A program made the translations under genes and the position numbers. DNA of 64,000 nucleotides from Sipunculus nudus (Eukaryota; Annelida; Sipuncula; Golfingiida; Sipunculidae), in the NCBI GenBank assembly GCA_026874595.1, contig CM049308.1, forward strand, positions 18,970,001 to 19,034,000, written 5' to 3'. Positions 46,862-60,009 of the stretch are shown here, piece by piece; within the stretch, counting starts at the first letter, position 1, and each line of letters begins with the position of its first letter. The notes under the pieces are model-generated. The model was not told the origin of the DNA. It searched no databases and saw only the letters and a program-made list of their open reading frames with translations.

Positions 46862-48239
46862 GTAATTAATCATACAGGCGTGGTTAGCTTTTGTTGTCAG
46901 GTGTAGAGGCAGTTGACACGAGTTTGCTATGAACACACCGTGATATTATAGCCTATAGGTTACTATCATGTGCCCATGCACGTTTTGTGTATGTTCAAGG
47001 TATCACATAAAAATATCTGATCTGCTGGTATGAAGTTTTATGTTGATTTAATAATGTACTAGACCCTTAACAGGTTGACATAATAATCTGGCCTGGTTGC
47101 TGGGACAAGTTCAAGCGGATTTCGCGAAAAATGATATTACTATTAGTTATTACTTAGCAATGTACTGTCATTACTCGCATAAGGTTAGGTGGTCTTAAAT
47201 TTTAGAATTGGAATTATCCAAACAGTCTGTCCAGTCTGTAAATTTTGAAAGGAAACTGTCGTGTTATTTTAAAATTAAAAAAGAAAAATTAAAAATTGTC
47301 CTTGGCAGAAACCAGCTTTGGTTACCAAATATCAAAATCACCTCCCACACAGGGAAACTTGGCTGTCATTTGGGGTCATCTGGTTCGGTGTGATGATGAC
47401 AATGAACTTTGATGGGGGGAAAACCATAGTTAAAGCATGACCTAGGCGTAACAGTACTAACACATGCTGTATTTTAAGAATATTTAAATAAGAAATAACC
47501 AAATAATCCCCCCTTGCAAATGTGGTAAACTTATGAAAATTATTAACAAATCCAGACACTTGTGTTTCATTACAGCCATTACAGATGCAGAATTTTAGAA
47601 TATATATTTTGTTCAGAATTGTTGCAGCACTGGTGTGGAATGATTTCATAAACAACATTAATTTAACGTTTAACTTCAGTCTTGAAAACTTTGTGTGCCC
47701 TTCAATTTATTTCAGGTGTATTGGATACCCTCAGTTTATACTTTTAATCACATGACACCATATCTGATTACCTTTTTTCATAAGGAGTCATGACCTGCAG
47801 TGTGTGGGCAGGGTTGAAGATATGGTTACATTTTAAATTGTCCAACTACAAGTAAAATGTTCAACAAACATTGCAAGTTTGTGATGTTTGGTCAGGTGAA
47901 TTTGTAGGGTTTGGTAACCTGTAGGTACTGGTCAATGGTACATGATTTTACCAAGGACTAGATTCTGGACCAGGAGGGTCCTGTTGGACTCTTAAAAGTT
48001 TTTTGCTGTATTATCTGTTGTCAGATCTCTTGTCGGGCAGAGCCTTGTTCCATCATGATTGAATGCTGCTGACCCTGTGCCTGGCTAAAAGGCTGGCTTG
48101 CCGATGTAAACAGATCTAGTGGGAACAACGCTAGACAACTGGTGCCATGGAACATGAAAATTCAAATCAGAGTGACATATTCACAATCTGCGTATTTACC
48201 CTGATGCAATTGTGCACATTTGTAGTGAATGTGTCAATG

Positions 48240-48545
48240 CACATAGCCATGACAACATGACATTCAGGCCCCTAAAATATAATGATAGGGGCCTGTGAGT
48301 CATGATGCAAATCATAATAGAACACCCATTCTAAGGGTTGGATAAAAATATTTGCTGTGTGGTAGTATTTGACAGAGGTTTATATGGTCTTGTTTTATAA
48401 CTAAAGGAAAAAACCTTGTTACACAAAATTTGTGGTGGTTAATACGTTATCCTGAGGGCAAGCACTGAGGCTTGAAGCAGTTTTGACTACTACAGTTTCT
48501 GCTGTCAAGATGGACAGAGAGACAAACTTTCTGAATAAAACAAGC
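48240..48545. repeat. Dispersed repeat, partner of 37420-37740
   Basis: It has the same orientation and landmarks as 37420-37740. Small indels distinguish the two copies. The pair defines a non-coding element of about 300 bp. Confidence 0.75.
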
Positions 48546-49454
48546 CTCATTATAAGGGCAAGAAAATTTTTTTTTTCAGTTACACTACAGACCATTAAAA
48601 AAGACCAGCAAGCCCAAACATTTCATTGAAAAATTTCTGTGCCACAATCTCATATTTGTACATTATATCGTTCCCAAGCATTAAACAACAAAGGAATTAA
48701 GTGTCATTGAATATGAACAAATACTTTCACTAATACCTGATAATGTGATATATTTTAAAATTGTTAAAAAAGATTGTTTTTAGGCTGTACAGTACTAACA
48801 GTGGGCTGTTTGCATGCATCTGATGCGAGGTGGGTCATTTTCTGAAATCAGAAAATTGGCAGATATGAGGAGAATTCCCAGAGAGTTTCATTTGATTGAT
48901 TTGAATGGACAGGCTGTTTAACAAAGCTTTAGCTAAGTTTTAACCTGAACAGTTTAAAGAGATTTGGTAGGGATTATAAATAATTTGTAGCCTTATTCGC
49001 AGGTATCATCATACAAAATGCTGTGTTTTACGGCTCCTATAGAAATAGTTATCGAATCTCAGCCACTCCATTAACTTTCAAAGTTTTAGAACCCCTGTGT
49101 TGTCCCCATCTACTGCGGGTTTCGGAAACAATACCCAATCAGCGCATTAAACCTGACAGTTTCTCCCACCGAAATGCCATATATATATTAGAGAAATTGA
49201 AGGCTTATGTGCCTAATTATACAGTTCATTATTGAAGTTTGCAATTTTCTGATTGAATATTAACATTTATTAAAATAATTATTATTATCATTATTATTTT
49301 TAATATAAATAAACATGTAGAAAAGAAAATGTTGTATCATTATATAGAATAAATATGTTTACCTTTCCCATGATAAAACCTACAATACTCTATATTTTGT
49401 CAGTTAAAGAAATCTTAAAAAAATGTTCTGCCCTACCTACCCTGATTTTTTTTT

Positions 49455-49640
49455 AGCTCAGCTGACTGAAAGTCAGGTATAAGTATGGCACTTTGTCTGT
49501 CAGCTGTCTATTAGCAGGGCACAAATTGTAACCACTGATCCTAGATACCTGTAACTAATATTCAGGGAGATCAATAAAAAATCTCCATGGAAACCTGAAA
49601 TAAGGTCACTGTGACCTATATCCATCAAGCTATGGGGTTT
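49455..49640. repeat. AGCTCAGCTGA-type repeat carrying a perfect AGGTCA inverted repeat
   Basis: It starts AGCTCAGCTGACTGAAAGTC and ends with GGAAACCTGAAATAAGGTCA. AGGTCACTGTGACCT (49603-49617) is a perfect inverted repeat with 3-bp spacing. Confidence 0.65.
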
Positions 49641-50443
49641 GAATGTACCCCACAGAATAATAAAAAATTTGAGACAAACCTCCAGTATCTTGATTATTGT
49701 ATCGCCAGACAAAGGCTGGAGTTACTATGGTTTAGGCACGGTTGCGCTGTCTCTGCTGCGGCCGCGGCTGCAGAGATTTTGTTTGGACGTGATAACTCAA
49801 AAAATATTTTATGGTTCTTTACCAAACTTGATATGTGCATAGATCTGGGCGAGAGGACAAAGCCTATTTAAAATGGGGTCATGATCTTTACTTGGTGAGT
49901 GACCTTGACCTTGAATAGGTCCATTTTGGGGGAACATTGCACAAATTCTTAAATACCAGTATAAATCTCAAGAAATCTTGCATGGATTGATAAAAAAATC
50001 AACTAAACAACTCAGTTCTATTGTTAAGGCAAGCATGGACCAGCTGTTATACAAGTGGTGCTAATTACATAAGAGTACTGGACAGAGCAGGTCACAGCCA
50101 AATTAGATACCTGGCACAATCTGACTTTTGATAACTAAACCATTCATTAACATATTGAGGCATGTTTGATGTTATGACGTACATCTTATCTCACATCCAT
50201 CAATCCAAATGCATATTCTAAAATGCACCTAGATTTGTTTTCAACAATTAGTTAGCATTTTAATAACAAATATTGCAAAAACACACATTCAAGAAAATAT
50301 AATATTTAACCAGATACAATGCAGAGCCAAAATGTTAATGATCAGCTTATTGTGTTTTCACTTTCCAAAAAGTAGTGTCGCCTACAATACACCAAACTCA
50401 TATCAGTACTACAGTCACTTGGATAAACTCCTACTCCAAGCAC

Positions 50444-50858
50444 GTATATGTCAGAGACGAGATTGAAATCCAGTCGGATTTTAAATTCGCCTTGACGAGA
50501 TTGTGATTGTGATCTTGCCTAGGCGAGATTGTGATTGTGATCTCGCCTAGACGGATTTTAATCTCGCCTAGGCGAGTTTAAAATCCGTCTGGTATCATCC
50601 AGGCGAGTTTAAAATCTGCCTGATAACACAGTGATATCACTTAGGCGAGTTTAAAATCTGCCTAGGCCAGATCAAAATAGTGATCTGATCTAATTTCCTA
50701 ATATATTATGTATTGTAATTGACATATGAAAGATGTTTTCAGTCAGATATTAAATATTTTAACACTGAATGGTTATGTATAGTTCACAAGTAAAATATTT
50801 ATTAATATTTACAGAATATTATATTATCAATGTAATAATCAACATTAATTTTGGAAAT
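50444..50858 (+). repeat. Left inverted end of the foldback element
   Basis: It contains several copies of CTCGCCTAGGCGAG-like palindromes alternating with TTTAAAATCTGCC or GATTGTGATTGTGATC, then AT-rich sequence ending ATCAACATTAATTTT. Confidence 0.8.
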
Positions 50859-50866
50859 GTTTTTTT

Positions 50867-53800
50867 AGCTCAGCTGACTATAAGTCATCCGAGCTATAGT
50901 CGTGGTACATTGTCCGTCGTCCGTCCCGGACCGTCCGTATGTCCGTCCGTAAGACTGGCACGTTTCGACACCGTTGGACCTTTGAATCTGAAATTCAGCA
51001 TACTGCTAGATGTCCCCAAAATCTCCTACCATGCCGAAAATTGGGTCAATAGGACTTCGTTCCTTCGAGATATTAAGGAAAAACCTCAATTTTTTATTAG
51101 CTCAGCTGACTATAAGTCATCTGAGCTATAGTCGTGGTCCATTGTCCGTCGTCCGTCCGTCCTTCCGTCCGTCCGTCCGTAGATGTGGCACGTTTTGAAA
51201 CCGTAAGACTTAGGAATCCAAAATTCAGCATAATGTTAGATGTCCCCAAGATCTCCTACCAAGCCGAAAACTGGGTCTTTGCGACTTTGTTCCTTTGAGA
51301 AATTAAGGAAAAACCTCAAATTTTTATTAAAAACCTATTTTCACTCTTCAGGACTGCCTAATATCAAAACCACTCATCTGTTTTTCCTCATATTTACCAT
51401 AAATATTCTTCTATATAGTTCCTATGTACATGCCAGAAATTAAGTCTGTTAAGTATAAATTCTTTAAGTTATGGGCCTGAACATAATGGACTTTGTAAAA
51501 AATCAGGAAAAATATTTACTCACTTAACATGAAAAATTTTGAAACTAGAGTCTATTTTCCCAAGTATATAACTATGTTTAATTAAGATTTAATTGTTTAC
51601 CCAAAATGAGATCTGAATTTTGTAAATTTTTTAAGTTATTAGCATAAAAATAAAATCAGTACCTTAAATTTAGCCCAACTTTGACCATGGCACGTTTTTC
51701 TCCTGTTTGTACCATTGATTTAATTTTCACAGCATGTAAACATAAATATTTAATTTGTTTAAATCTGAAATTTGAAAATAAAAGCTTGAAACTAAAGCTA
51801 GTTATTGATTTTTTTCTTGAGGCTCTACTGTAGTCATTTGCTTTGATAACAGATTACAGATGCAGGGTCCAACTCCAGGTCACTGAAGTCCGGCTATGCC
51901 AAGGTTTCTGATTTGTTACAGTCACTGGGGGAGACCCCCTGCTGTGACAAGTGTACAGTTATTCTAATATCACCACCCCGATCCCCCCCCCCCCCCCCCC
52001 CCCCCGGAAAACCCAACCCACTAAGTGTAATGCAGTAATTGTTATTGTTTTCACTGTATTTCCTTAATTGTAACACTGTTTCCACTCCAATATACAAAAA
52101 CTTTCCTTAAAAAAGTAATTCAAGTGTAATCCAGAAGATGCCATGTTGTGTTAATGTAGTTTTTTTAAAGAAATTAATTTTCTTTTAAATGATTTTAACA
52201 GATATAATTGAACCCATCAGTATGCTTAAATTTATAAAATATGAAGCACATTATGGATAAATAAAGACACAATTCAAAATTGTGAAATCTAAATCAAGTA
52301 TTATTTTTAGATATTTATTGTTTTGCAGATTTAAAAGATATATTTTTGTGGTAAAAAATAAATAAACATTTGTATGCATGGTGTGGTGTTATATGACAAG
52401 ACTGAGATTTATGATGATGCAATTGAGAATTATGAATCAACTTTTATATTCAGATGTATCTGTTTTATTGGAAATGTATAGAAATATAAACTTAAATTAA
52501 AAAAAAAATTGATGTGATGAAAAAATTAGGATTTAATACAAACATTTGTTCATTATTTTCCTGCCACAGCAGAATTTGAGATCAGGCTTTGTTTGCCCTG
52601 TTTTATGTTGTTAATTAGTTATATTTCATCTGTATACATTTCATAAAAAAAATACATATAATTAATAATATATATTATACAAAAAAATATTCATTTAAAC
52701 AAATTTGTAAACTACTGAAATGTCAACAGTTAATCAAAAAGCCAACTGATGATCATGGTAATAGTACAGATCATTTGTTCACAAACTGCACACATGCTTC
52801 AGTTTCAACATTAGGAAACACATGGTCAGGTCACAAAATATTATTTGCAACAACTTCTTGCTCATCAATACAAACCAATCATATAAACCAACCATGGCCT
52901 TTATTACCTCTTCCTCTTACACTTGATCTCCATTTGATATTATTTTAGATTTTTACCTTCAAGGTCAACTTCAGCTGAGCACAGTGACCCATAGGTCCCT
53001 TGTTAGAAATCTATTTTCACACTTCAGGACTGCCTAATATCAAAACCACTCATCTGGTTTTCTTCATATTTACCATAAATATTCCTCTATATAGTTCCTA
53101 TGTACATGCCAGATATTAAGTCAGTATTATATAATTTAAAGGGGCCAAACATAATGGACTTTGTAAAAAAATCAGGAAGATATTTGGTCACTTAAAACCA
53201 AAAGTGTTAAAGGTAGGGACTTTTTTCCAGTAATACAACTTTAATTAATCAAAATTTAATTGTATACCAAAAATTAGATCAAAATCTGTTAAATTTTTTT
53301 AAATATTGGCAAAAATATAAAATTGGTACCTTAAATTTTGCCCAACTTTGGCCATGGCACGTTTTTTCCCTGTAAGTACCGTGGATTTAATTTTCACAGC
53401 ATGTATACACAAGGATTTAATCTGTTAAAATCTGAAATTTGAAATTAAAAGCTGCAAAATTAGGCTAGTTATTGAATTTTTTGGGAGGCTCTTGTTGTAT
53501 TCCCTTACATTGTCAAGCAGTCCACTTTGATGACTGTAGGTCATTCAGTGCACATCTCTATGCTCCCCAAGCTGTTGGCATAATTTTATATGTCCCCAAA
53601 ATCTCCTACCATACCGAAAATTGGGTCATTAGGACTTCGTTCCTTCAAGATATTAAGGAAAAAAACTCTGTTTTCAATAAAAAAAGCCATTGTTACACTT
53701 CAAGGCTGCCTAATATCAAAACCACTGATCTGTTTTTGATCGTATTTAGTATTCACATTCTTTTATACATTTTCTATGAACATACCAAAAATTAGGGCAG

Positions 53801-55933
53801 TATTGGGTATTATTTTGAAGTTATGGGCCAAAACATGATGCAATTTTTTAAAAAATCAGGAAATATATTTACTCACCTAACATGAGAATTGCTGAACCTA
53901 GAGATTTTTTTTTCAGGAAAATAACTTTATATAATCAAGATTCAATTGTTTACCCAAAATTAGATCTGAATTTTGCAAATTTTTCAAGTTATAATCATAA
54001 ATAAAAAATCAATACCTTAAATTTTGTCCAACTTTGGCACTGTTGATTTAATTTTCACAGCATATATACATAATGATTTTATCTTTTAAAATCTGAAATT
54101 TCAAAGAAATTGATTGGAAAGAATAGCTTTTATTCATGTTTTCATACACCATGTCAAGTGTTGTTTACATCTAGCCCTCCTAGTAGTACAGCCTTCACTT
54201 GCATTATGTAACCCACCCCAGGCAGCTTGCCTTGGGTCAGCTTGGCCACTACCAGCAGGCTTCCCCTCTGCCCTGCACTCCCCCCACCCCCCACCCCCAA
54301 GATGGTGCATAAACTAGATGAATGTTATTATTTTCTGTATTTGATTCATTCTTATTCTAGGCTGTGGTACATTTTAGATTTTGTATTGTACCACCAGGAT
54401 TACAATGATTAAAGTGTACATTTAATTGTGTCCACAAAGTGGTGTATTGCTATGAAAGTGTGGATGTTCATGAGATAAGTAATTCCTTACTTCAGAAGAG
54501 TAAAAACTTCACCAGGTGTGAAATTGACTATTAATTCCAGTAATAAATTAAAACTGGGATAGTAATTAGCACAATGATATTGTTTGTCTGTCATTCAACC
54601 AACAGTGTGTATACTTTATTTGGAAAGATGTTTTATTTTATCAAATATACTGAATCTTTTATTTTATTTTGGTGAATAAAATTAAGCATGTACTGAAAAC
54701 TCAAATGTGCAAAACTTTTTAATAGAAATTCAAGGAATATTCTTGTAGATGCCATGTTGTGGCATTATTTTCTTTTAAATTCAGTTTAAACATTTATGAT
54801 TTAAAAATAATAAAATATATGTGTATGCATAATATGACCCAATATGAGCTACACTCTGGATATATGATGATTGCAACTTTTGCAACAATTCTAATATTTT
54901 AACTTATATTTTCAGGTTTTTTTTATTAAAAATTTATAAAACCTGTAAATAAAAAAATGATTCAGATAAAAACTTCTTAAAGGAAAAAGTGGATATGCTT
55001 AAAAAAATAGGATTATATATAAACTTAAATGCATTATTCCCTTGAAAGTGAAATAAAGGTATTAGTCCATTCTGTCCACAAGCCTGTCTATCTGTAAATT
55101 TTCATATGCATCATAGTATCTCAAAACTTTTACTGTTTTACTCCATGACAGTCTTGTCAGAGTATTAGTTTGCAATCATATATTTAGAACCTTACTATAA
55201 CCAAGTAGGAGGGCCCCTTTCCTCTTAGCTTTTCATATTCTTATATAAATGAAAAACATTACAATAGAATATTTCTACATCCACCTTCGTGCTGCCCTCA
55301 CTTTTCCCTTCTCCGAACCCCATCCCAAAGTCAGCCTCAGTAAGCAAGAACAAGATGAATCAGATATATTCATACTTTAATATTTTGTATAACTATTCGT
55401 CCATAGGTACCTATGTACATGCCAGAAATTATGTCAATATTGTGTTATATGAAGACATAGTGGGCATCACAATAATGTACCTTGTCATAACTAAGGGGAT
55501 ATTGTGTCATACAGTCACAAATTCATAAATCACTTCATCAGCATAGTTAATCATAACATCATATCTGTCAAATTGAAAGCTTGCAGACTACCATACACTT
55601 TAGATCCTTCAACAAATAGCCTTATCATCATTCTATTACTGCTTATTACTGCTGTCATTGCATTCATATTTGCTCAAATATATCACAATTTTCAACCCCT
55701 CCTAAATAAATAAAAAATAAACCACTATATTTGACTCTATTAATCCATCAGTCAGGTTATTTCATTTATCATTTACTCACATATTACATTACATTCCTTT
55801 ATATTATAATTATAATAGCCCAACATGTCCATGATATTCATAAGCTTTATCGACTCGATATAGTATCACAGTGGAGAAACATTTATAGTCCAATCACGAT
55901 CAGCTGAGCGCCGTGACCCATGGGTCCCTTGTT
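50867..55933. repeat. Interior repeat array of the foldback element
   Basis: AGCTCAGCTGACTATAAGTCAT heads are at 50867 and 51099. GTGACCCATxGGTCCCTTGTT tails are at ~52985 and ~55913. A ~500-bp block with AGGACTGCCTAATATCAAAACC, then GTACATGCCAGAxATTAAGTC, then CCATGGCACGTTTTT, then AATTTTCACAGCAT occurs near 51345, 53025 and (diverged) 53700. C tract at about 51985-52005. All frames here are repeat-derived. Confidence 0.65.
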
Positions 55934-56827
55934 TATTATATATTTTTATAAATATGGTTATGTATAGTTCACAAGTAATACATTTATTAATTTTTACAAA
56001 ATATTTTATTATTAATGTAATAATTAAAAAATTTTTAAAATTTTATATTTTTATTTTTTTTTATATATTAAGTAATAAGAAACTTAACTTACATGGTTAT
56101 TGTTATGGCACATGATAATTTTGTTGTCAATATTAATTAATTTGAAGTGAAACTGGTATTAGTTTTATTAGTAATGTAGTATTTTAAAAAGACAAAAGGA
56201 GACTGAATATAATGTTTAATTACATTAATTAATATATATGATGTTTAATTACCAAAAAAAAGGAATAGTGTTTCAAAGTCTATCATAAATACTGAAACCC
56301 TACATATTTTGTACCATAAGCGTACATGTTTTGACTGTTGACTGTTGAATACCTGGGTGAAAAGAAACATTTGAACTAGATCAACCAACTAATTTGTTCT
56401 GTTTGTCCTGTAAGGATTTTCAAATAGGATGATTGTTTATGTTAATGTGTAATATACTCTTTAAATAATGAAGTAATATCTATCTAGACTTATCTATCTA
56501 TCTATATATCTATCTATGATTGATTCAGTATGCAAGTGGATGACTTTTTTCCCCCCGAGATTTGCTCTTCATAATATCTCATAAATGTGCTTCAATATAC
56601 CTTTTGTTACTCTCTAATTGCCATTTATTAAATACAATTACAAATTTTTTTTGGTATAAATTATTAGTGATTTTTACAACTCCAAGGTTGTTAAGAAAAC
56701 TGGGAAGAAAATAAAGATTAATTAATTTTTAGCAAATAATTGGTATTATATGGATGCTGTAGACATGAAACACATCAAAGGTGCAAGTAATAATCAAATA
56801 CCTATTTAATAATTCCATTTCAAAATT

Positions 56828-57297
56828 AATTTTAATTATTACATTAATATTATAATATTCTGTAAATATTAATAAATATATAACCTGTGAACTATATATA
56901 ACCATTCAGTGTTAAAATATTGAAAATATGACTGAAAAAATTCTTTCATATGTCAATTACAATGCATAATATATTAAGAAATTAAATCAGATCACTATTT
57001 TAATCTTGCCTAGGCAGATTTTAAGCTCGCCTAATTGATATCTGGCAGATTTTAAACCCGTCTGGATGATACCAGACAGATTTTAAACTCGCCTAGGCGA
57101 GATTAAAATCCTGGCCTGCTCCATGATGTATTTAAACTCGCCTAGGCGAGATTGCGATTGTGATCTGGTCTAGGCGAGTTTTAAATCTGTCTAGGCAAGA
57201 TCACAATCGCAGTCTCGCCTAGGCGAAATCACAATCGCAATCTCGTCTAGGCCAATTTAAAATCCGCCTGGATTTCAATCTCGTCTCTGACATATAC
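56828..57297 (-). repeat. Right inverted end of the foldback element
   Basis: Inverse of 50444-50858, somewhat longer because it has extra CTCGCCTAGGCGAG units (57080-57240). Confidence 0.8.
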
Positions 57298-57524
57298 ATG
57301 TATTACCTAGTTAATTTATATAGATATTCTTTTAAACTATTCTTTTAATATTTGTCTGTTATTTTACAGTACCAATTATGCAGACCTTCATTCAGCATCT
57401 AAAATTATGTTAATTTGAGCAAAAATGAGCAACTTGGATTTGATGGTCCTCTCTTCCAACTGTGAAGTAAACCTGTCTTGTTTTCCTTTTAATACTCTGT
57501 CCAGTGATATTTGATTTGTTTTGG

Positions 57525-57690
57525 GACTTGAGTCCGGACTCCAATCCACTTTTTAAAAGACTTTGACTTTGACTCAAGGGCCTTGGATTCGGACATACAT
57601 GTACTCAGACTCAGAGATAAGTATTTGAGAAATCAGGCCAAGTATCTCGAGTCTAGTAGAAAAGGAAAACACTGTCACATACTTCTGTCA
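57525..57690. repeat. Dispersed GGACTCG-type element, partial copy C
   Basis: GACTTGAGTCCGGACTCCAA, then TTGGATTCGGAC, then AATCAGGCCAAGTATCTCGA, then ACTGTCACATAC aligns with the left half of copy A at 24515. Confidence 0.65.
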
Positions 57691-58079
57691 TAAACAACTA
57701 AGTTCTTCAAGAAGCATACTGGGTTCCCTGCTATGCTGATTAACAGATTATATAGATGACTGGTTGTTTTCATTCATAATCGATTAATTTGGTTGCATAT
57801 CTGCTAAATCTATCACAAAGGATTTTATATATGCACATGCAAAGAGGGCATCCAGAATAAATATTCTAATCCTGTCAAAGATATAAAAAAGACGGACCAC
57901 ACTGTGACACAGACAAACAAAATAAAGCAGAATCTTGTACAGCGAACAGGTGTCAGCACCCCAGCCAATACCTTTACCTGTCAGCATGACATACAAGTCT
58001 CCTTAAAACTAGACAATATTTTATAGGTATAAATCTATGCAACATATTTCATGGTAATACAAAGGGTACATAAATAATC

Positions 58080-58272
58080 ATCGGTTGTTTCTATCTTTCA
58101 ATCATGAAACATGATTTTACCACAAGTTTCTACCACTAATGACAATGGTTGTTTCTTTCTTTCAAACTTGGAACATGATTTAACCACAAGTTTCTACCAC
58201 TAATGACAGTGGTTGTTTCTTTCTTTCAAACATGGAACATGATTTTACCACAAGTTTCTATTACTAATGATA
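58080..58272. repeat. Three-unit tandem repeat, period ~64 bp
   Basis: GGTTGTTTCTxTCTTTCAA, then GAACATGATTTxACCACAAG, then TTTCTACCACTAATGAxA repeats three times with few changes. Confidence 0.85.
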
Positions 58273-58739
58273 GTCAAAACTTTTAGTACAGGTGTTCATC
58301 TGATTGTCCAACCATAAAAAAAATGATTAGCCATGAATTTAATAAATTTAAATTCGAAGTTATGCAAAGATTCACAAATTCATGTGAATACAAAAAAGAC
58401 GCCATTTTCCTATCATTCGCATTGATATGTCTTGCATGCAGTTTGAACTGATAATCAGTCATTGCATTCCAGTCTTTCATTTAATTGTAAAATTATTGAC
58501 CTAGGCAGTGGGCTGTCAGTCATATGCATTGTGTTTATTGATGGGACAGAACATTTACTAATATATCACTGCTAACCCTGACATCCCCCAAAAGCATGGA
58601 TGTCCAGGTTATTCTCAATGGTAAACTAAACCAGCTGAACTCTTGCATACACTCCAAAAGATGAAAAAGCTATGAGTAAACAATCAAAAATATATTAAAA
58701 TACACTTTCAATACTTTCTCTGGAGAGGCATTCCACATA

Positions 58740-59885
58740 TATATTTGTATCCGCCAAAACAGAGTTTTGCGGATACTATGTTTTCAGCTGCACGCCGCCG
58801 CTGCCGCTGCGGTGTAGGTGTCTGGAGTAAACCTCCTTAACCGCTGGGCTGAATTTTACGAAACCCGGGATTATGTTCGGGTCACATGTGAACTGCTGCG
58901 CCCCGATTTTGTTTTGACCTCTGACCTTTCCTCTGCGCTCTGCGTCCGTTTGTGCGTCTGTTTCCACACATAAACCCACATGTCTTGGGAACCGTTTGAT
59001 GGATCAAGAAAATTTTTTTGCACAAATGTAGCCCTTGGAGAGCTTTATAACATACACAAAAAATGGTGGCGCCACCTGCAACCATGTTTGCACAGTGTCC
59101 ATCTGTTCATCTGCCTTGGGTTAAAATCACTCTTATCTCTGCAGTGATTTGACTAATTCACCTGAAATTTGGCATGCTTAAACATCCTGGATAGCTTTTC
59201 TGATTTTATGACAGGTGGCGCCACCTACATTCACGTTTACGCTGCAGACATCCAAGCTCATATCTCGGGAACCGTTTGACCGATTGGGCCAAAATTTTGC
59301 ATGTGTATAGATCTCACATAGCTCTTTATCATACGCAAAACTGGTGGCGCCACATGCAGCCATTTTTGCACAGCTCCCGTCTGTTTGTCTGCCATGGGAT
59401 AAAATCACTCATATCTCGGCAGTGGTTTGACATATCTGCCTAAAATTTCGCAGGTTTATACATCCCCGACAGCTCTCTTGATTTTATGACAGGTGGCGCC
59501 ACCTGCATTCTAGTTTATGCAGCAGACATTCAAGCTCATATCTTGGGAACCGTTTGACTGATTGGGCCAAAATTTTGCATGTGTATAGTTCTCACATAGC
59601 TCTTTATCTTACGCAAAACTGGTGGCGCCACCTTCAACCATTTTTGCACAGCGTCCATCTGTTTGTCTGCCATGGGCTAAAATCACTCATAAACATAGTG
59701 GTTTGACTTATCTGCCTCAAATTTTGCATATGTATACAACTTTCTGGATTTTGTGGAAGGTGGCGCAACCTACATACACCATTTGGCTGCAGACATCCAT
59801 GCTAATATGCAACACTTCACTCTTTTTCCCCTTGCCACTCAATCCATGCCTCACTTCACCCGTTCCACTCTGATTTAGGCGGATA
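58740..59885. repeat. ~280-bp tandem array with GGTGGCGCCACC palindromes
   Basis: GCGGATAC words stand at both edges (58769 and 59879). Units repeat TCTCGGGAACCGTTTGACCG, ATTTTGCATGTGTATAG, ACTGGTGGCGCCAC and CATCTGTTTGTCTGCC. Perfect palindromes are at 59065-59076, 59213-59226 and 59490-59505 (16 bp). Spacing of equivalent palindromes is about 280 bp. Confidence 0.8.
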
Positions 59886-60009
59886 CACGTAGTCACTTGT
59901 CGACTACCTGTATTCTAGTTTATATATACATATATATGTCACTAAAGTCCACTTAATCAAACGCTTTCACTAAGTCCTATTCATTCCTCTGTATTGTCAG
60001 CACAAGGCA

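Larger units (their letters stand above)
50444..57297. mobile_element. 6.85-kb foldback element with ~0.4-0.47-kb inverted ends
   Basis: The left end GTATATGTCAGAGACGAGATTG and the inverse of the right end agree, and similarity runs inward through the whole of 50444-50858 and 56828-57297. The outer half of each end is a run of GCCTAGGCGAG/AATCTCGCC words; the inner half is AT-rich (CATATGAAAGA, then ACTGAATGGTTATGTATAGTTC). Possible TA duplication at the edges. The interior is non-coding repeat DNA. A third, direct copy of the AT-rich inner part lies at 55955-56035. No transposase was seen. Confidence 0.75.
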
